NCBI RefSeq assembly: GCF_963576675.1
Contig: NC_088911.1
Span: forward strand, 59,729,756-59,793,755
DNA length: 64,000 nucleotides
From: Euphorbia lathyris
Taxonomy: Eukaryota > Streptophyta > Magnoliopsida > Malpighiales > Euphorbiaceae
Direction: 5' to 3'
The translations under genes were made by a program, and so were the position numbers. Below are positions 10,721 through 24,610 of this stretch, piece after piece; within the stretch, counting starts at the first letter, position 1; each line of letters opens with the position of its first letter. The notes beneath the pieces are model-generated. The model saw only the letters and a program-made list of their open reading frames with translations. It did no database searches and had not been told where the DNA came from.

Positions 10721-13700
10721 TTATTTTATTTGTTCATTCTTCCATTTTAATGCCTTCTCATTAACAACAACAACTTCTTTGTTTCCAGAATCTGACAAAA
10801 TCCTCCAACAGTACTCAACTCTAAAATTCTTCAACTAATCAACCTGCAATATTACAAAATCAATATTACTAACATTCTCAAAATAATAACATCAGCCTAT
10901 CATAAAAAAGATCTTAAAAAAAAAACTCACAATGTTATCTCCAACTCCAATATCCCATTTATTAACATTTTGTCCAAAATATGATTCCATATGCTTCATA
11001 AGGAAAACACCACAATCATCATTGTTGGTTGTGTCTTTTCACTTCAACTTCAAATGTCTTGCACTATAAGCACTGATATCATTCAAACACTTGGGGCTTT
11101 CTCTTTTAATATAAAGTGAATATGCTTTCACCTGGAAAACATAAAACAACATCTTATCAATATTAAAACATATCATCAACTATTCAGAACATACAGTTAG
11201 TTTTTGCGAACATGACAATAAATATATAGAACACAATAACAAAACTAAAAAACAGTTGAGTAATATTACCAAAGCCTTTGGAAAACCCTTATATTTACTA
11301 AAAGGTTGTACACCTTTCTCAAGAGCATTGTTATCAATAACGTCTATCTTTCCAGTAAAATGGTTGATAACAAAAAGATAGAAATGTGCAGCATAAACAA
11401 CCAGAAAGAACACCTAAAAAGACAAACCATTAGCAATGATAATAATTTCAAACAAAAATTACAGTAAAACACAATTTACTTTTAATATAATTACCAACTG
11501 ATAACTCTGTAAACTATCTACTTTAGCCTCACGAAGTTCATAACTAATCCTCTCAAAAAAAGCATTGTGTCTTTCGCTGTACTTAGTAGTTCTAGGAACT
11601 CCATTATCAGTACATAGTAATGCCTATACAAAAATACAACATTCATATTAATATAATCCAATTTCTTTTTAACAAAAAAAAAATCAAAAAGTAGAGAAGA
11701 AGAATTTATGCACAGTTTGACCCCTGCTCTTCCTTTCACAATTCAATATTCGAGACCACGCATCAACACCATTACAAACCAAATGATTCTTTCCTGACAA
11801 GGTCATAATCTCATCTCTATTGATTGTGGACAAACAATCACTATACAATAACTCACTTCAAAAAAAGCAACAGAATAAAATAAAAACAATAAGTATATCT
11901 TAAAGAAAATTCAAATTAACACAAACAACATTCAATTAAGATCTTACTGTGGGTCTCCAGTACAGAAAGCATATTCTACCAACATTCTCCTCGAACCAAG
12001 CATATTCTTTAGTAAATGCTCAGACTCAACAAAAAATGGAGACTGTAGATATACATGCAACTTTGAAATCCTTTTTCCACGATTTCCAACACCACCTTCT
12101 TGCGCTTTCTCAACTACATCGTTGTCTACTCTCCTATTAACAACATAAAAAAAATAACAAAAGGGGAAAAAATTAACCATGTTCCAAAACAGAAACCACA
12201 TACTCTTAAATTCTATTCTCATGTTCTAAAATATAAACCATATGTTCCAAAAACACATACACATGATCTAAATTACAAAAAATCTTAAATATCACTTACA
12301 TTGCATTACTATCAGAAACATCATCAGCAAAGCAGTCATCAAGTCCAGTAACTCCTACTCTTATCACTTCTTCCACAAACTCTTTCCGAACTTCATCCAA
12401 ATCAAATTGAGTATATTGCATACCACACCTACTTTTCCACTACAAAATATAAAAAAATTAAAACCATAAAACAAACTATAATTTCAAAATAATGCAACAA
12501 AATCTTTATTATAAGTGCACTATACCTTTTCAGCAAACTTCAAATCATTGTCCATCATAATATCTCTCATGTACCGCATTACAAAAAAACCACATGTTTT
12601 ATGATCTTTCTACTCTGGCACACCCTACAACACAACAAGCACAACATTAAATCATGTACATCAATCTAAACTTTACGTTCTAAACAATTTCACACATGTA
12701 CAAAACCAATATACAAGTTAAGAGTTACCAAAAGTGCAGTCCATTTGACTTTAATTTGATCATTCTCAAAGTATAATAGAATAGCGTTGTTCACAACATC
12801 CATCCATACATCTGCCTTTGGCAAACGCCTTCTCAACGGATCCAACCAATAATCTCTAAAATTTATCAAATCGATAACTGTCAACGTCCAGTGTCCACTG
12901 AAAATAATACTATTATTATTTCAAAATAAAGAAAATTACTTACAAAAATATTAAATAAAATAACTAAAATATTTATACCCTATATTATATGGACACAAAA
13001 AGATAGACTTATCCATCGTGGACATCTTCAATCGATTCATCAACTCATATGACCGCTGGCTTACTGTTTTAGAACTTCCAATTGAATAAGTGTAATGAGG
13101 ATCAACAAAATAAAACAATTTGTCCATTCCTCTTTTCTTCAACAAATTAAACAAGTAGCTACATAAAAACACAAAAGTACATAGTAAGAATCAACTACAA
13201 CTAATATAAATAAAACTATAATATTTCAAAAACAAAATACCTCATATAGAAAATTATAACGTTGCAAGTTATATCTTCCATATGAACCATAGAATATATA
13301 TCCTGCCTCAACAATAATGCTTTAGCAGCATGTCCAAACAATTCTTCACCAACAACATAGCTAACAAAATTACCTTTCACTAACTCCGAATTAGCCCATT
13401 TGCACAGACTCTGTAACTTATCTGGAATATTTCTAGACAAAGCTTGCAAATCTACATCCACCACATCTTGTATCTCCACATTATCAACTTCATCATCAAC
13501 AACAAACCTGTTGACAAAACAAACCACCTTAAAACATAAAAAAGAAATAAGATAATCAGAAACATAAAACCTATGTCCTAAACAATAAGGCATATGTTCT
13601 AAAATATAACAAACATTAAAAAACATAAACAAAATATAAAATAATTCTTATCACATACATTACTTCAGGATCAGAATTATTCTTCACATCTGCAACATCC

Positions 13701-15751
13701 ACTTTCTCAACAAATTGTTTTTGCTTGTGTAGATCCACCTTCAGCTCCAACAAAATCATGCAGCTTTTGACTCAACAAATTAAAATTTGGACAAGAATAT
13801 TTTTCTTCAGATTTCTTCATTGGAGTTTCACTTTCTCTCTGATCTTTCTTCTCTCTTTTTATTCTTTCAACTAAAGCATCTAACTCATCAAAAAATTCAG
13901 AATTAAGATAAGGATGACTATCTTGACTAGACAAATCACATTCAAAATCTCCAGTCATTCCTATATCTTTTTTTACTTTCAGCTTTGTTCTCATTAACAA
14001 CTTCTTCTTTCCCTCCTTCACTTTGAGTAATTGGATCTTCATTGCCTCGAGTATATTTACTCCACAAACTTTTGATCACATTACCCATGTCAACGCTTGT
14101 ACCATCTTCACCAAAAACAACATTAGCTTCTCTCAACATACAGTACATTTCATTAACTTTAGAACCCAGTTCTTTAGCTAATGATTAGAACTTAGTAAGA
14201 AATTCCTGCATATACAAATCCATAATAAAAAAACAGGGCAAGTTATAAATAATAGTAAGCATGTTCTAAAATTTAATAAGCATATTCTAAAATTTAATAA
14301 GAATGTTCTAAAATTTAAAAACAAAGGCAAAGCTGTAATAACGTACAAAAATTTCTGCTGGTCCACTAGAAGAAGCTTCTCCACATTCCTTCCTATTGCC
14401 TCCTTCAGCATCTTGATTATCTTCATTCCTATTCGCTGTTTCTCTTTGCAAATTTCCTTCATCCCCATCCATACTTTCTCTTACCAAATTTTCTCCTACC
14501 AATATTCTCTTTAACACAATCCCACTTCCAAATCCCCTCAACTTCTCCAATGCCATCCTCTTTTGAATTCGTTCTTTATTCCAAACAGATATCAATGGAT
14601 AATCTCTTGGATTAACAACATTAGCTCGTTGAAGCCTATCAAAATAACTTATCTAGAAAAAAATAACAAAAATGAACAAGTTATACACAAATTAAAAAAA
14701 AAACAACCAACAAATATTGTCAAACACATAATCAAAAAAAGAAAATTATACTTACCAACAAGAAAGGAAGGGGGCCTATGAAAAAAGTAGGACTCCTCTT
14801 CCAATCACTGACAGAATCTAACAAATGCTTATATGCAAAAGAACACCAGTCCAGATTTGCAATCTCATTAACATTCCGACAACTATAAAGAAATTTATAG
14901 TTCATAGCCTGGTTCTTGGTTGAACGAATACAACAATTCACCGCACAGAATACGAAATGCAACAAAAACTCATCACACAATGGTTTCGTCTTCAGATCAT
15001 TCAACTTAGCAATCACAGTACTATTAATTGGACTTCCACTCTCAAGTCCAAAATAAGACCTCCATTGAGCAAAAAAATCTGAACAATCATCTTCCCCAAC
15101 ATCTTGTGGCTCCTCAATCTCTACACCTCCACAAGGCAAGCCATAAACAGCTTGAAAATCTTCCTTAACAAACTTCAACTCTTCACTATTGTCCAGCATA
15201 ATGCTACACCTATCTACATTAAAACTATTGACAAGACTTTCACAAAAAGAAGCATTATGAACATCTAAACTTAGATCCAAAAAACCACCAAATCCAATCC
15301 GTTTAATTGCATCCTTATGAGTCTCGGAATATCATTAAGAATACCCATAAACTGTTTAGGAGGTATTCTTTGACCAAGAGCAGTCTTATTCCTTTTAGAA
15401 ATATTTTCACCATCACCTACACTAACAACCTTCTTCCGCTTCTTTAAAAACCTAGAAGCAAAAGATAGGTTTCTTGCAAACTTAACTTTCTTTACCTTCC
15501 TAGCATCAACATCTTCTTTTAAAGCATCAACAGAAGGTTCAGAAACTTGAGAAGAATCAAAACCTTTGCTAGATAGACTCCTTGTTTGTCGCCTAAACGT
15601 ACCTTTGCTAGATTGACTACTTGTTTCCTGCTTCAACGCACCTTTAATAGATTGACTCCTTGTTTGCCGTCTCAACAAATTATTAGACGGAACGACATAA
15701 CTAGAGAGCAAATCATTGTCAGCAGGAATGGCTGACATTAAAGGTATTTTA
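10721..15751 (-). pseudogene. ULP1-like gene with two C48 peptidase domains, main part
   Basis: This continues exon 1 at 27652-27834, split by the gypsy insertion. The first block (15271-15751) has RRQTRSLSSKG-type repeats, then after a one-base shift near 15320 a region (GFGGFLDLSLDV, GLPCGG) typical of plant Ulp1-family transposon proteins. Later exons include 14340-14650, 13707-14150, 13254-13506 and 12972-13160. The first C48 domain has FLCPYN-GGHWTL (His), WLDPL (Asp) and TCGFFVMRYMRD (Cys), the last after a TAG near 12613. The second C48 domain has YLQSPF (about 12030), AHFYLFVIN (His) and KIDVIDN (Asp) at 11330-11400, and DDCGVFLMKHME (Cys) near 11010. The last exon ends at a TAA (10721-10723). 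Splice sites allow one double-domain protein, but two adjacent genes cannot be excluded. Several stops and shifts make it a pseudogene. Confidence 0.8.
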
Positions 15752-15756
15752 GAAAT

Positions 15757-16263
15757 TGATAACATTGTGATATTATCCCAAGGATCAAAAGAGATATTTG
15801 CTTAAGAACGCCACGTGTTGATCAACTGATACGGGAATACCGCGGCGTATTGAAACAAAGAGATCCGATGGGCGGATCACCAAGGTCTCACCAAAAGAGA
15901 CCCGCGAGCGAACTTGTGAGGCGAATCTCCAATAACACTCAATTCGCCATTAGAACGGTTGGCCGATCCGGCTATAAAGACCATTAATGAGCTATCAATT
16001 AGCTAACATCCAACTTAAAGGAAACCAGTAACCGCCATTAATGGAACATTAATGGAGACTTTCTAGTTACTGAAAGTTACGGCTTCATGACTATATATAG
16101 CCTATGTCTCAGGCTATCAAGGTACACTTTCACTTACCCTTTGTCAATTCAGTTTGCTCTCTTGTTCTCCCATACTGACTTTGGCATCGGAGCTTCCCCC
16201 CGTCGAACCCAACGACGCCCCCACAGAGACGGATTCCTATCAGAAATTCTCCACTAGTCATCA
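15757..16263 (+). repeat. 5' LTR of the Tat element
   Basis: Starts TGATAACATTGTG and ends CTAGTCATCA. A TATA-like ACTATATATAGCC (about 16089) marks the U3/R boundary. A candidate primer-binding site ATTGGTGCGGTGAACG follows directly; the matching tRNA was not identified. Confidence 0.95.
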
Positions 16264-16326
16264 ATTGGTGCGGTGAACGTGGAACTCTTAATCAAATAAA
16301 GGGTTTTCGTTCACATTAGAAAAGAT

Positions 16327-18240
16327 ATGACAAATGGAGAACAGAACCCCTCCTCAGGGGTTGAAACGCCCTTGGTAACACCCTCAAGCCAACCTGAATC
16401 AAGCGCTGGATGCGTTGATGTGAGTACTCCAGCAACTCAGGACGGAAGGAGTCTGTCGCCAGATGCATTCGTTGAAACATGTGCGGGAGCCATAGGAAGA
16501 GCGTTTGGCCCTGATATGGAGAGATGCCTAAGGTCGTTCATGATAGTAACAGAGCTTCGGTGCACCAACCCTACGTCATCTCAATGGCAATAAGCCATTG
16601 TAGGATCTGGCGCCCATGATTCTTCATTCTTCCAAATTCAACCCACGGATTCCATGGTGACTACTACCGTAGCTGGTAATAACCCGCCACTCAATCGGCA
16701 ATTATTTTCTGATGAAGCAGGTGGAAGTCAAAGGATAAATATGGGCGGATTAGGTAATCCAAGCCGCCCGCGGTCGAGTCTCCCTGAGGGCGGATCGGAA
16801 GGTCGAAGACACAAAAAGCGTAGAAAAGAGAAAAGTAGGCGGTCGAAATCACCTTCGCCCCGGAGACCAAGATCCTCCCGTGGGGGTAGATCACCCCCAT
16901 CTACTGGTCGTAGACAAAGTAAGAGGTCAGTAGAGACGCCACATTCAGATAGGCCACCGCCACCTCCACACTAAAGAGAGGATAGACACCTTCCTTCAGG
17001 AGACCATGGAGGCAATAATGGCCAAGGTGGTGGAGGACAAGGTGGTGGCGGACAAGGTGGTGGAGGACAAGGTGGTGGCGGAAACGGTGGTGGAGGTGGA
17101 CATTCACCATCAGATCCGTCATCTAGTTCCAGCTCTTCATCTTCTCCAAGTAGATCTCCCCGTAGAAGACCTCCGAGTCGATCGCCACGAAGAGGATGCC
17201 CCAGGGCGGGTCCGGAGAATTTTGATGATTGAGTTAGAGCTGCGGTGCTCCGCATTAATGAAGAGGATGCCCGACATAATCCATTCGCCAATCGTGATTT
17301 GCCTTTTACAGCGTGGATCGAAGCTGAGGAAATAGAGAGGTATTTTAAAATACCTAATATACCCCTTTATATAGGTGCGGACAACCCGGAGGCCCATGCA
17401 AGAAAGTACTGGATGTTGCTCAGCCTTAACCGTGCTAGTGAGGCGGTCTTATGCCGGATGTTTATCACCACCTTAGGAGGCCCCGCTTACGATTGGTTCC
17501 AATCTTTACCTCCTGGATCTATTGATAGCTGGGATCAATTGAGTAGGGAGTTTTGTGCTAAATTCGCCGGATGTATTCCTACTGTGGTCAAGTCACGAAA
17601 GCTTTTTGAATTAAAGCAGAAGGCGAATGAACCCCTCCGAGAATATGTAGACAATTTCAACAAATTGTGTATACGAATTGTCGATGTGGATGTCTCCATG
17701 GCGGCAGAAGCTCTAGCAAAAAACACCACGTGTGAAAGCCTGCAAGAAGATTTAATTCCGAAAAAGCCCCGTGATATGGCAGAATTAATCGAAAGATGCA
17801 AGGACTTTATGGAGGTAGACGACATTCGCCGAGAATCACTATCTCCGCCTAGAAAGGACAAAGGTGAATCTCGCCACCGAGATAGAGAGAAAGACAAGCA
17901 CCAGGATTCCTCCTCTAGAAGCCGGGGGAGGGGCTCTAAGAACAAATCGGCATTTGTCACGTCCTTCACACCTCTTAATGCCTCTAAAAGCGAAGTGCTA
18001 ATGTGGATAGAGCACATTCAGCACAAGCGGAGCATTTCATACCCCGAACCAAAAGGGGGGAATACACTAACACCGGGAAAAATCCCAAAAATTATTGTAA
18101 ATACCACAGGAAAAATGGCCATGACACAGACGCATGTTGGGAGTTAGCCAGAGAAATAGAACGGCTTATCGAGAGAGGAAAATTGGACCGGTTCGTCCAA
18201 AATGATGGCAAGAAGGGAGATGGTGATAGATCCAGAGATG
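16327..18240 (+). pseudogene. gag of the Tat element
   Basis: The frame opens at the ATG at 16327 with a Ser/Thr-rich region, an Arg/Ser-rich basic stretch and a Gly-rich run (17018-17100). Then comes the gag core (WLLSLNRAS-like, GGPAYDWFQSLP, REFCAKFAG) from 17245. In-frame stops lie at 16591, 16972 and 17230. Near 18055-18060 a run of six Gs marks a switch to the pol frame, in which the zinc-knuckle-like CKYHRKNGHDTDAC follows. The shift separates the core from its own knuckle, so it is probably a mutation, though slippage at the G run is possible. Not functional as it stands. Confidence 0.85.
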
Positions 18241-21200
18241 ATCCGAAGAAGAAAGCAAAAGGGACCATCAATGTCATAGCAGGCGGACCTGGGTACCAAC
18301 CTGTACTGAAAAAGGCAAGAACCACTGCTCTCGACAAGGCATCACTTAATCACCCTTTTGCAGATGTTGGCTCGGAGATCTCTCCTCATGCGGATGCCTT
18401 GGTCATTACTATGATGGTGGAAGGATGGGAGATGAAAAGAGTAATGATCGATACCGGAAGTTCGTGCAATGTCATCACAAGAGGAGCATTTGCCAAGCTT
18501 ATGGTCGACCCAATCCAAGTGGAAACCACCGTAGTAGACATCCTGGGAGTGATGGGACATACCATCCAAACAAAAGGCCAGGTAACACTAGATTGTGAGT
18601 TAACAGATGAAGATCAAGTCTGGAAAGGCGATCTAGAATTTTCTATCCTGGATGGCAAAATAGCTTACAATATTATCCTTGGGCGACCCTTTATCTACGA
18701 AGCAGCAGCCCTTATCTCCATACGCCACTTAACTCTTTATATCCCCACGGCCAAGGAAGGTTTAATGATCAGAGGAAGCCAAAAAGTAGCTCAGGAGACG
18801 TATTCGGCATCATTAATGATTCGCCCCCAGTCTAAAGACGACGAGGAGGAAGAACTCGTTACAATGGCCTTGGGCGAAACGGAGATGTACCTCATAGAGG
18901 ATGAAAAACAGGTACGAATGGCTAAAGGGCTCAATGGAGAAATTAAGGAAGCAATCACCAAGGTTCTCTATGAGGCAGAAGACGTCTTTGCATGGAAAGA
19001 TGAGATCCTCCCCGGGATTAGTCCAGATGTGATCACTCACAAACTCAACATCGACAAAGACGCGGTTCCGGTAGCCCAAAAACGGAGAAACCATGGTCTT
19101 GAAAGGCAGAAGGTGATAGAAGAAGAAATCACCAAGCTCCAGCGGGCGGATGCTATCGAAGAGGTACTTTATACACAATGGCTAGCGAATGTGGTTCTAG
19201 TCAAGAAAGCGGGCGGATCATACCGCATGTGTATTGACTTTACAGATCTCAACAAAGCTTGTCCCAAAGACAACTAACCTTTGCCGTGTATTGATATCCT
19301 CGTAGATGGAACCGCGGGACACGCCATGTACTCTTTCACTGACGTAAAGTCGAGTTATCACCAAATCCTAATGGAGCCTTCAGATAGAATCAAAACCTCG
19401 TTCATGACTCACCAAGCCACTTATTGCTTCAAAGTCATGCCCTTTGGGCTTAAGAACGCAGGTGCAACCTATCAACGGATGATGAATAAAATATTCGCGG
19501 AAAGCAAATGTGATAACTACTCCGTCTATGTAGATGATATGATCATCAAGAGTACCACTGTGGAAAAGTATGTAGATGATGTAAGGGAGGTACTGGGCGT
19601 ACTCTGACGCCACAACATCAAACTGAACCCGGAAAAATGTACCTTTGGTGCAACGTATGGAAAGTTCTTGGGATTCATGATTAGCCAGAAAGGAGTGAGC
19701 CCAAATCCTGACAAGATCAAGGCCGTTCTAGAGATGCAAGCGCCACGGAATATCAGGGAAGTGCAATGTCTTAACGGGCGAATCGTATCCTTGGGCAGGT
19801 TTATCTCATGTTCGGCCCGTAGATGCCAGCCCTTCTATGAGGTGATCAAGAAGCGAAAGGCGTTTGAATGGAACGAGGATTGCGAAAAAGCCTTCGAAGG
19901 AATCAAACGGTTTCTCACAGAACCTCCCTTGATGAGTCGACCCTTGAAAGGTGAGAATCTTTACATGTATGTCTCGGTTACAGATAAAGCTTTTTGCACG
20001 GTCATGATAAGGGAAGAGGATGGCCAGCAGTATCCAATCTATTATGTAAGCAAAGTATTAAAGGATGCTGAAACCAGATATTCCAAGCTTGATAAAATGG
20101 CGCTAGCCGTTGTCACCACAGCAATCCGCCTTAGGCCTTACTTCTAGGCTCATACTGTCATAGTTCGAACAAATATACCCATGAGGAAGGTATTGCAAAA
20201 GCCGAAAACTTCAGGGAGATTGATGGAGTGGGCAATCCGCCTTGGAGAATTTGATGTACGATACGAAAGCAGATCAGCCTTGAAGAGTCAAGTCTTGGCA
20301 GACTTTGTGAATGAATTCACGGAAGAGGGAATAAATCTACCTAAATCTCAAGTTGAAGAATGGACAATGTATACGGATGGAGCTTCCTCGGCCGAAGGAG
20401 CAGGTATAGGCATTGTGATCAAGGGTCCTCACTATATAAAGCTACGGTACGCAGCAAAATTGGATTTCCTTGCAACCAACAATGCGGCGGAATATGAGGC
20501 CTTAATATTGGGACTGCGCCTGTTAAAAGAAATCACTCCCGAGTGGATTGTGATCTATAGCGACTCCAAGTTGATGGTCAACCAGGTGATCAAAAATTAC
20601 GAGGTAAAAGATGATGTTTTGGCCAAATATGTTGCTGAAGTCAAAAAATTACTTGATCACCTTGAAGCAAAAGAAACTAAATGGGAACTGATCCATGTAC
20701 CTCGAGGATCAAACACCGAGGCAGATCATCTAGCTAAAATGGCCTCCAGCAAAAAGAACTGGGCGGATCCACAATGCCCATTCGAAGTCAAAGAAGCTCC
20801 CGCCTTCGCCTTGGAGGAAGTATCTATACTCACGATCGTAGAAAATGATTGGAGGTCCACCATCCGCCAGTATCTATTAGATGGAGCCCTACCTATGGAC
20901 AAGGAGGAAGCTCGACGGATAGTCATGAATGCGGCCTATTTCTCTATGATAAACGGTTGCCTCTACAGAAAATCTTTTAGCCACCCTTGGTTAAAATGCA
21001 TTTTGCCAGAAGAAGGACAACATGTTCTCAAGGAGATGCACAAAGGAACATGTGGTGCCCATGAGGCATCCGCTTCGATCTTGAAGAAATCTAGGTTAGC
21101 GGGATTCTATTGGCCCACGGCGGAACTTGATGCATAGAAACTGGTGGAATCTTGCCATAGTTGTCAGATTCATGCGAATGAATCCCATACCGCCAAACAT

Positions 21201-22091
21201 CTCCAGAGGCCCATCATCGAAGGTCGACCCTTTGCTGTCTAGGGAATTGACATTGTTGGACCATTTCCTCCTACTCGTAGACAGAGGAAGTACGTGGTGG
21301 TGGCAGTAGACCATTTCACCAAATGGGTAGAGGCTGAAGCTGTCTCCTCCATCAATGCTGAACGAATGGTGGAGTTCGTCAAAGATAATATCGTGGGAAG
21401 ACAAGGGGTACCACACACGATCATCACTGATAATGGGACGCAATTCAACTGTGGTGAGTTCAAAGCTTTCTGTGAAAAATTGGGCATTCTGAACAGATTC
21501 GCCTCCGTATATTACCCACAATCAAACGGTATGACCGAAGTCACGAATCGGACAATCGTAAAAGGAATAAAGAAAAAACTGGGTGAGCATGATAAGAAAT
21601 GGGCGGATCAGTTAATGAGCGTCTTATGGGCGTATCGTACTACTCCCCGAACGACCACAAGCGAAACCCCGTTCGCCCTCTCTCATGGTGTGGAAGCTGT
21701 AATCCCAGTCGAGATACTGGTTCCAAGTGACAGAGTTGCATTCTATTGCAAGGATGAAAACAGTCAAAGATTGAAAGTAAGTCTTGATCAAGTGGAAGAT
21801 AGGAGAGACAAAGCATATGTGCGTATGGCGGCATACAAGCAGCGGATCGCAGCTTATCATGACAAAAATGCCAAGCTTGTAGACTTGAATGTGGGAGACC
21901 TCGTGCTCCGCAAGGCCGAAAAAATCCAATCTAGAGAAGGGAAGGGCAAGCTAGGGCTCACCTGGACAGGTCCGTATCAAATAGTGGACAAGATTGGGTT
22001 CGCCACATTTAAAATTCAAGACATGGAAGGCAATACATTGCCGCGCACATGGAATCTCCAAAATCTCCGCAAATACTTCGCCAGAAAATAG
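18241..22091 (+). pseudogene. pol of the Tat element (PR-RT-RNH-aRNH-INT)
   Basis: One continuous frame with five stops and no frameshift. Protease has DTGSS (18450-18464). RT has RMCIDFTDLN and YVDD (19527-19538). The gypsy RNase H lies around 19960-20150. A second, archaeal-type RNase H follows (YTDGASS at 20369; NNAAEYEAL; YSDSKLM). Integrase has HSCQIH and FTKWVEAEA, with DNGTQF and the later catalytic region to about 21600. Stops are TAA 19275, TGA 19605, TAG 20145, TAG 21135 and TAG 21240. At least three look like C-to-T changes at Gln or Arg codons, and one like G-to-A at a Trp codon. The pattern fits decay of methylated DNA. The element depends on others to move. Confidence 0.95.
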
Positions 22092-22746
22092 AATGTGAAA
22101 CAAGGTCTTGAGTACTCTTTTTCCTTTAGTAAGCTTTTTTCCCATGGGGTTTTTCTTATTAAAGGTTTTAATGAGGCTCACATATAAGACCTGCTTGCTG
22201 TAATAAAGCGTATCTCCTATCAATAAAAAGCAATTATTCTATTGTCCATATTCTTTTTAAGTGTTTTCTTGCAGCAATATAAATATTCCAGTCTCAAAAA
22301 GAAGGGGGGCATCCAACGCTTACCACTCTAAAAAGTACTGCTATCACATAGCTACTTTTTCTCCTCAAAGATAGGAGAACAATCTCATGGGCGGATCCAT
22401 CCTTAGATGATCACCATTCGAGATAGAGTTAAAACATTCCTTGGACACAAGGTCTTTACACTCTCTTGCACCCTTCCCAAAGAAGGGTTCACAAGTCCTA
22501 AAGGCGAATCGCTTCACCTCAAAGATAGGTAGCAAGACGATCCCTAAGGCAGCTTAACTTCCTCTAAAGGAATAAAACAGCTTCAAACCTTCACAAAGGT
22601 TCGCACAATGGAGTATGGCTGGCCACCTACTTCAAAACAAATCCTAAAAGCCTATAAATTTACTTACGCGAACGTAAAAGTAAAATAAATAAATAGCAAG
22701 GATTTTGAACAACTGTACTTAAAGTTTTACAAACAAAAATTAAACA
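22092..22746. other. 3' non-coding region of the Tat element, left part
   Basis: Downstream of integrase; no credible sense ORF. It contains several GGCGGATC-type motifs that also occur in the gag and LTR regions. It ends at the solo-LTR target site AAACA (22742-22746). Confidence 0.7.
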
Positions 22747-24609
22747 TGAAGGAAATTAGGGCTAAGGTATAGCAGCGGAAATATAAAAATTTTAGCCTAT
22801 TTCCTTTTAACCATAGGATCCGTTAATCGTTATTTCATATAAAGAGGGATAAGAAGGAATACCTTTCGATGAACAATCTACCGTTGTTAAAGAAGCGCCC
22901 ACAATTCTTCTCCGAGATTCCAACCACAAAGTTTAACACGGAGAGGTTAAGATGAAATCAACCCTTATGAGATGCAACCAAAATAGATTGCCTCTAATTA
23001 ACCAACACAAGATCAAAGAGAAAGAGGGATGAATAAGATTAATCAATCGATGGAATGCCGTATGAATTCTTGTCCACGAACTAGGGGATGGGAATTCTTT
23101 TTCTCTCACTGAATAGCAATTTCGAAAATCACTAAAGGGGGAGGGATTAGGCTTGGTCGAAATTCACATGGGAGGGGGTATATATAGTTGCTTGAATCTA
23201 AAACCTAGTTAGATAGGAATAGGTTACTTGATAGGAATCCAATTCGGAAAAGGATTCCTAATTATTATCTCACTATATATCTAATATATTTAGGATAATA
23301 ATAAATAACCTAATTGGATAATAATAGGAGTATATTAATCCAATTAAAACTCCTAATTTAATTATCTCTTAATTAATTTAATTCATAATCCTAATCAAAT
23401 TAGGATTAATGGAATAAAATCAATTCCTTATCTCTATATACAAATTTCGCCCCCCTCCATATTTTTGGGCCTTACTGGGCTCAATTGGGCTTCCATCTAT
23501 TAATCATATCCATCTCTCTTTTGGTTCCAAGTCTTATGTGTGATCCATTAGGTTCTTACTACTTCTGGCCGTATGCAACTATTAAATTAATTTCTTCAAG
23601 AATTATATTTAATCCTTGCATAACGGAATGATGTACTGAGTATGTTATTGGCAAGTCTGTAATCATTCCCCCAGAGTCCGTTAAGAAGACAGGTTGATTC
23701 TATCATTAACCCTTCCGTATTAGTTACGGTATAATACAATCCTTTATCAACTACATCCTTGAACTGAATCTTATGACTATGGGTAATGTCAAGTCACATA
23801 TAGCGAGACGTTCGTTTTACTTGTTCTTGGCCGAGTCAACTCAAAAAGATAGGTTAAGTGAAATCTGTATTTCTACTCTTAAGCTATCACCTTGCAAGGG
23901 TTTAGAGTCGAGTCTTCCACAAGCGATCCTTGGATGTATCTCCCATTAATCGGGAGTGATAAATGCTCAATCCAATGTATAACTACCCTGACATTACTTC
24001 CTGTGACACCCAACCTTTGCAGTTCACACCCCAGAGTCATCTCTGTTAAGGATCGTGGGACCGCAGGATCAAAGTCTCACATTCAGTAATTCAGGATGAC
24101 CAATTAACATTCTTTTGAGTCTGAGGATTAGTTATACCTAGTAATACCAATGAGATGAACAGTTGACAAGGATGAATCTACCCATCCTGTTATCTCAAAT
24201 CGGATCCCCAATCCTAATGAACAACGTTTCACCGGATCTATGTAACTGTCCAGATATCTATATATATGAAGCTTGTGAGATCAGCTTTCTGTCGGACAGA
24301 AGACATTGTTACATACAAGTCTCAACCGTGATATATCAATCCTAAACATATCACTTGACTTGGGGTGGTTTTAAGTTTATTAGTTTATTATAAAGTTTTG
24401 TCTCACTTCATGCTTGTATGAACACTTTATAATCACTTTAAACAAACTTACGGATTTCCTTTTATTAGACTTTATTCAGTGTTTAAAAGGGATTGCCTTT
24501 ATATAGTTATAAAACATATATCTCATTAAAACAAATGATATAAAGAACAATTCATTTACAATAAGTTTGTATCCCGCAACAATTGACTATAGGACACTAA
24601 ACCCCAACA
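22747..24609 (-). mobile_element. Solo LTR, 1.86 kb, inside the Tat element
   Basis: On the plus strand it begins TGAAGGAAATTAGGG and ends CTAAACCCCAACA, flanked by AAACA at 22742-22746 and 24610-24614. No internal domain, primer site or second LTR is present, so it is probably the product of LTR-LTR recombination. Strand is a guess: the minus reading starts TGTTGGGG. The family was not identified. It lies at the stop codon of the antisense ORF. Confidence 0.85.
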
Positions 24610-24610
24610 A

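Noticed and set aside
16901..17291. Minus-strand Pro-rich ORFs across the gag region
   Set aside because: Shadows of the Gly-rich and Arg/Ser-rich gag frame on the other strand.
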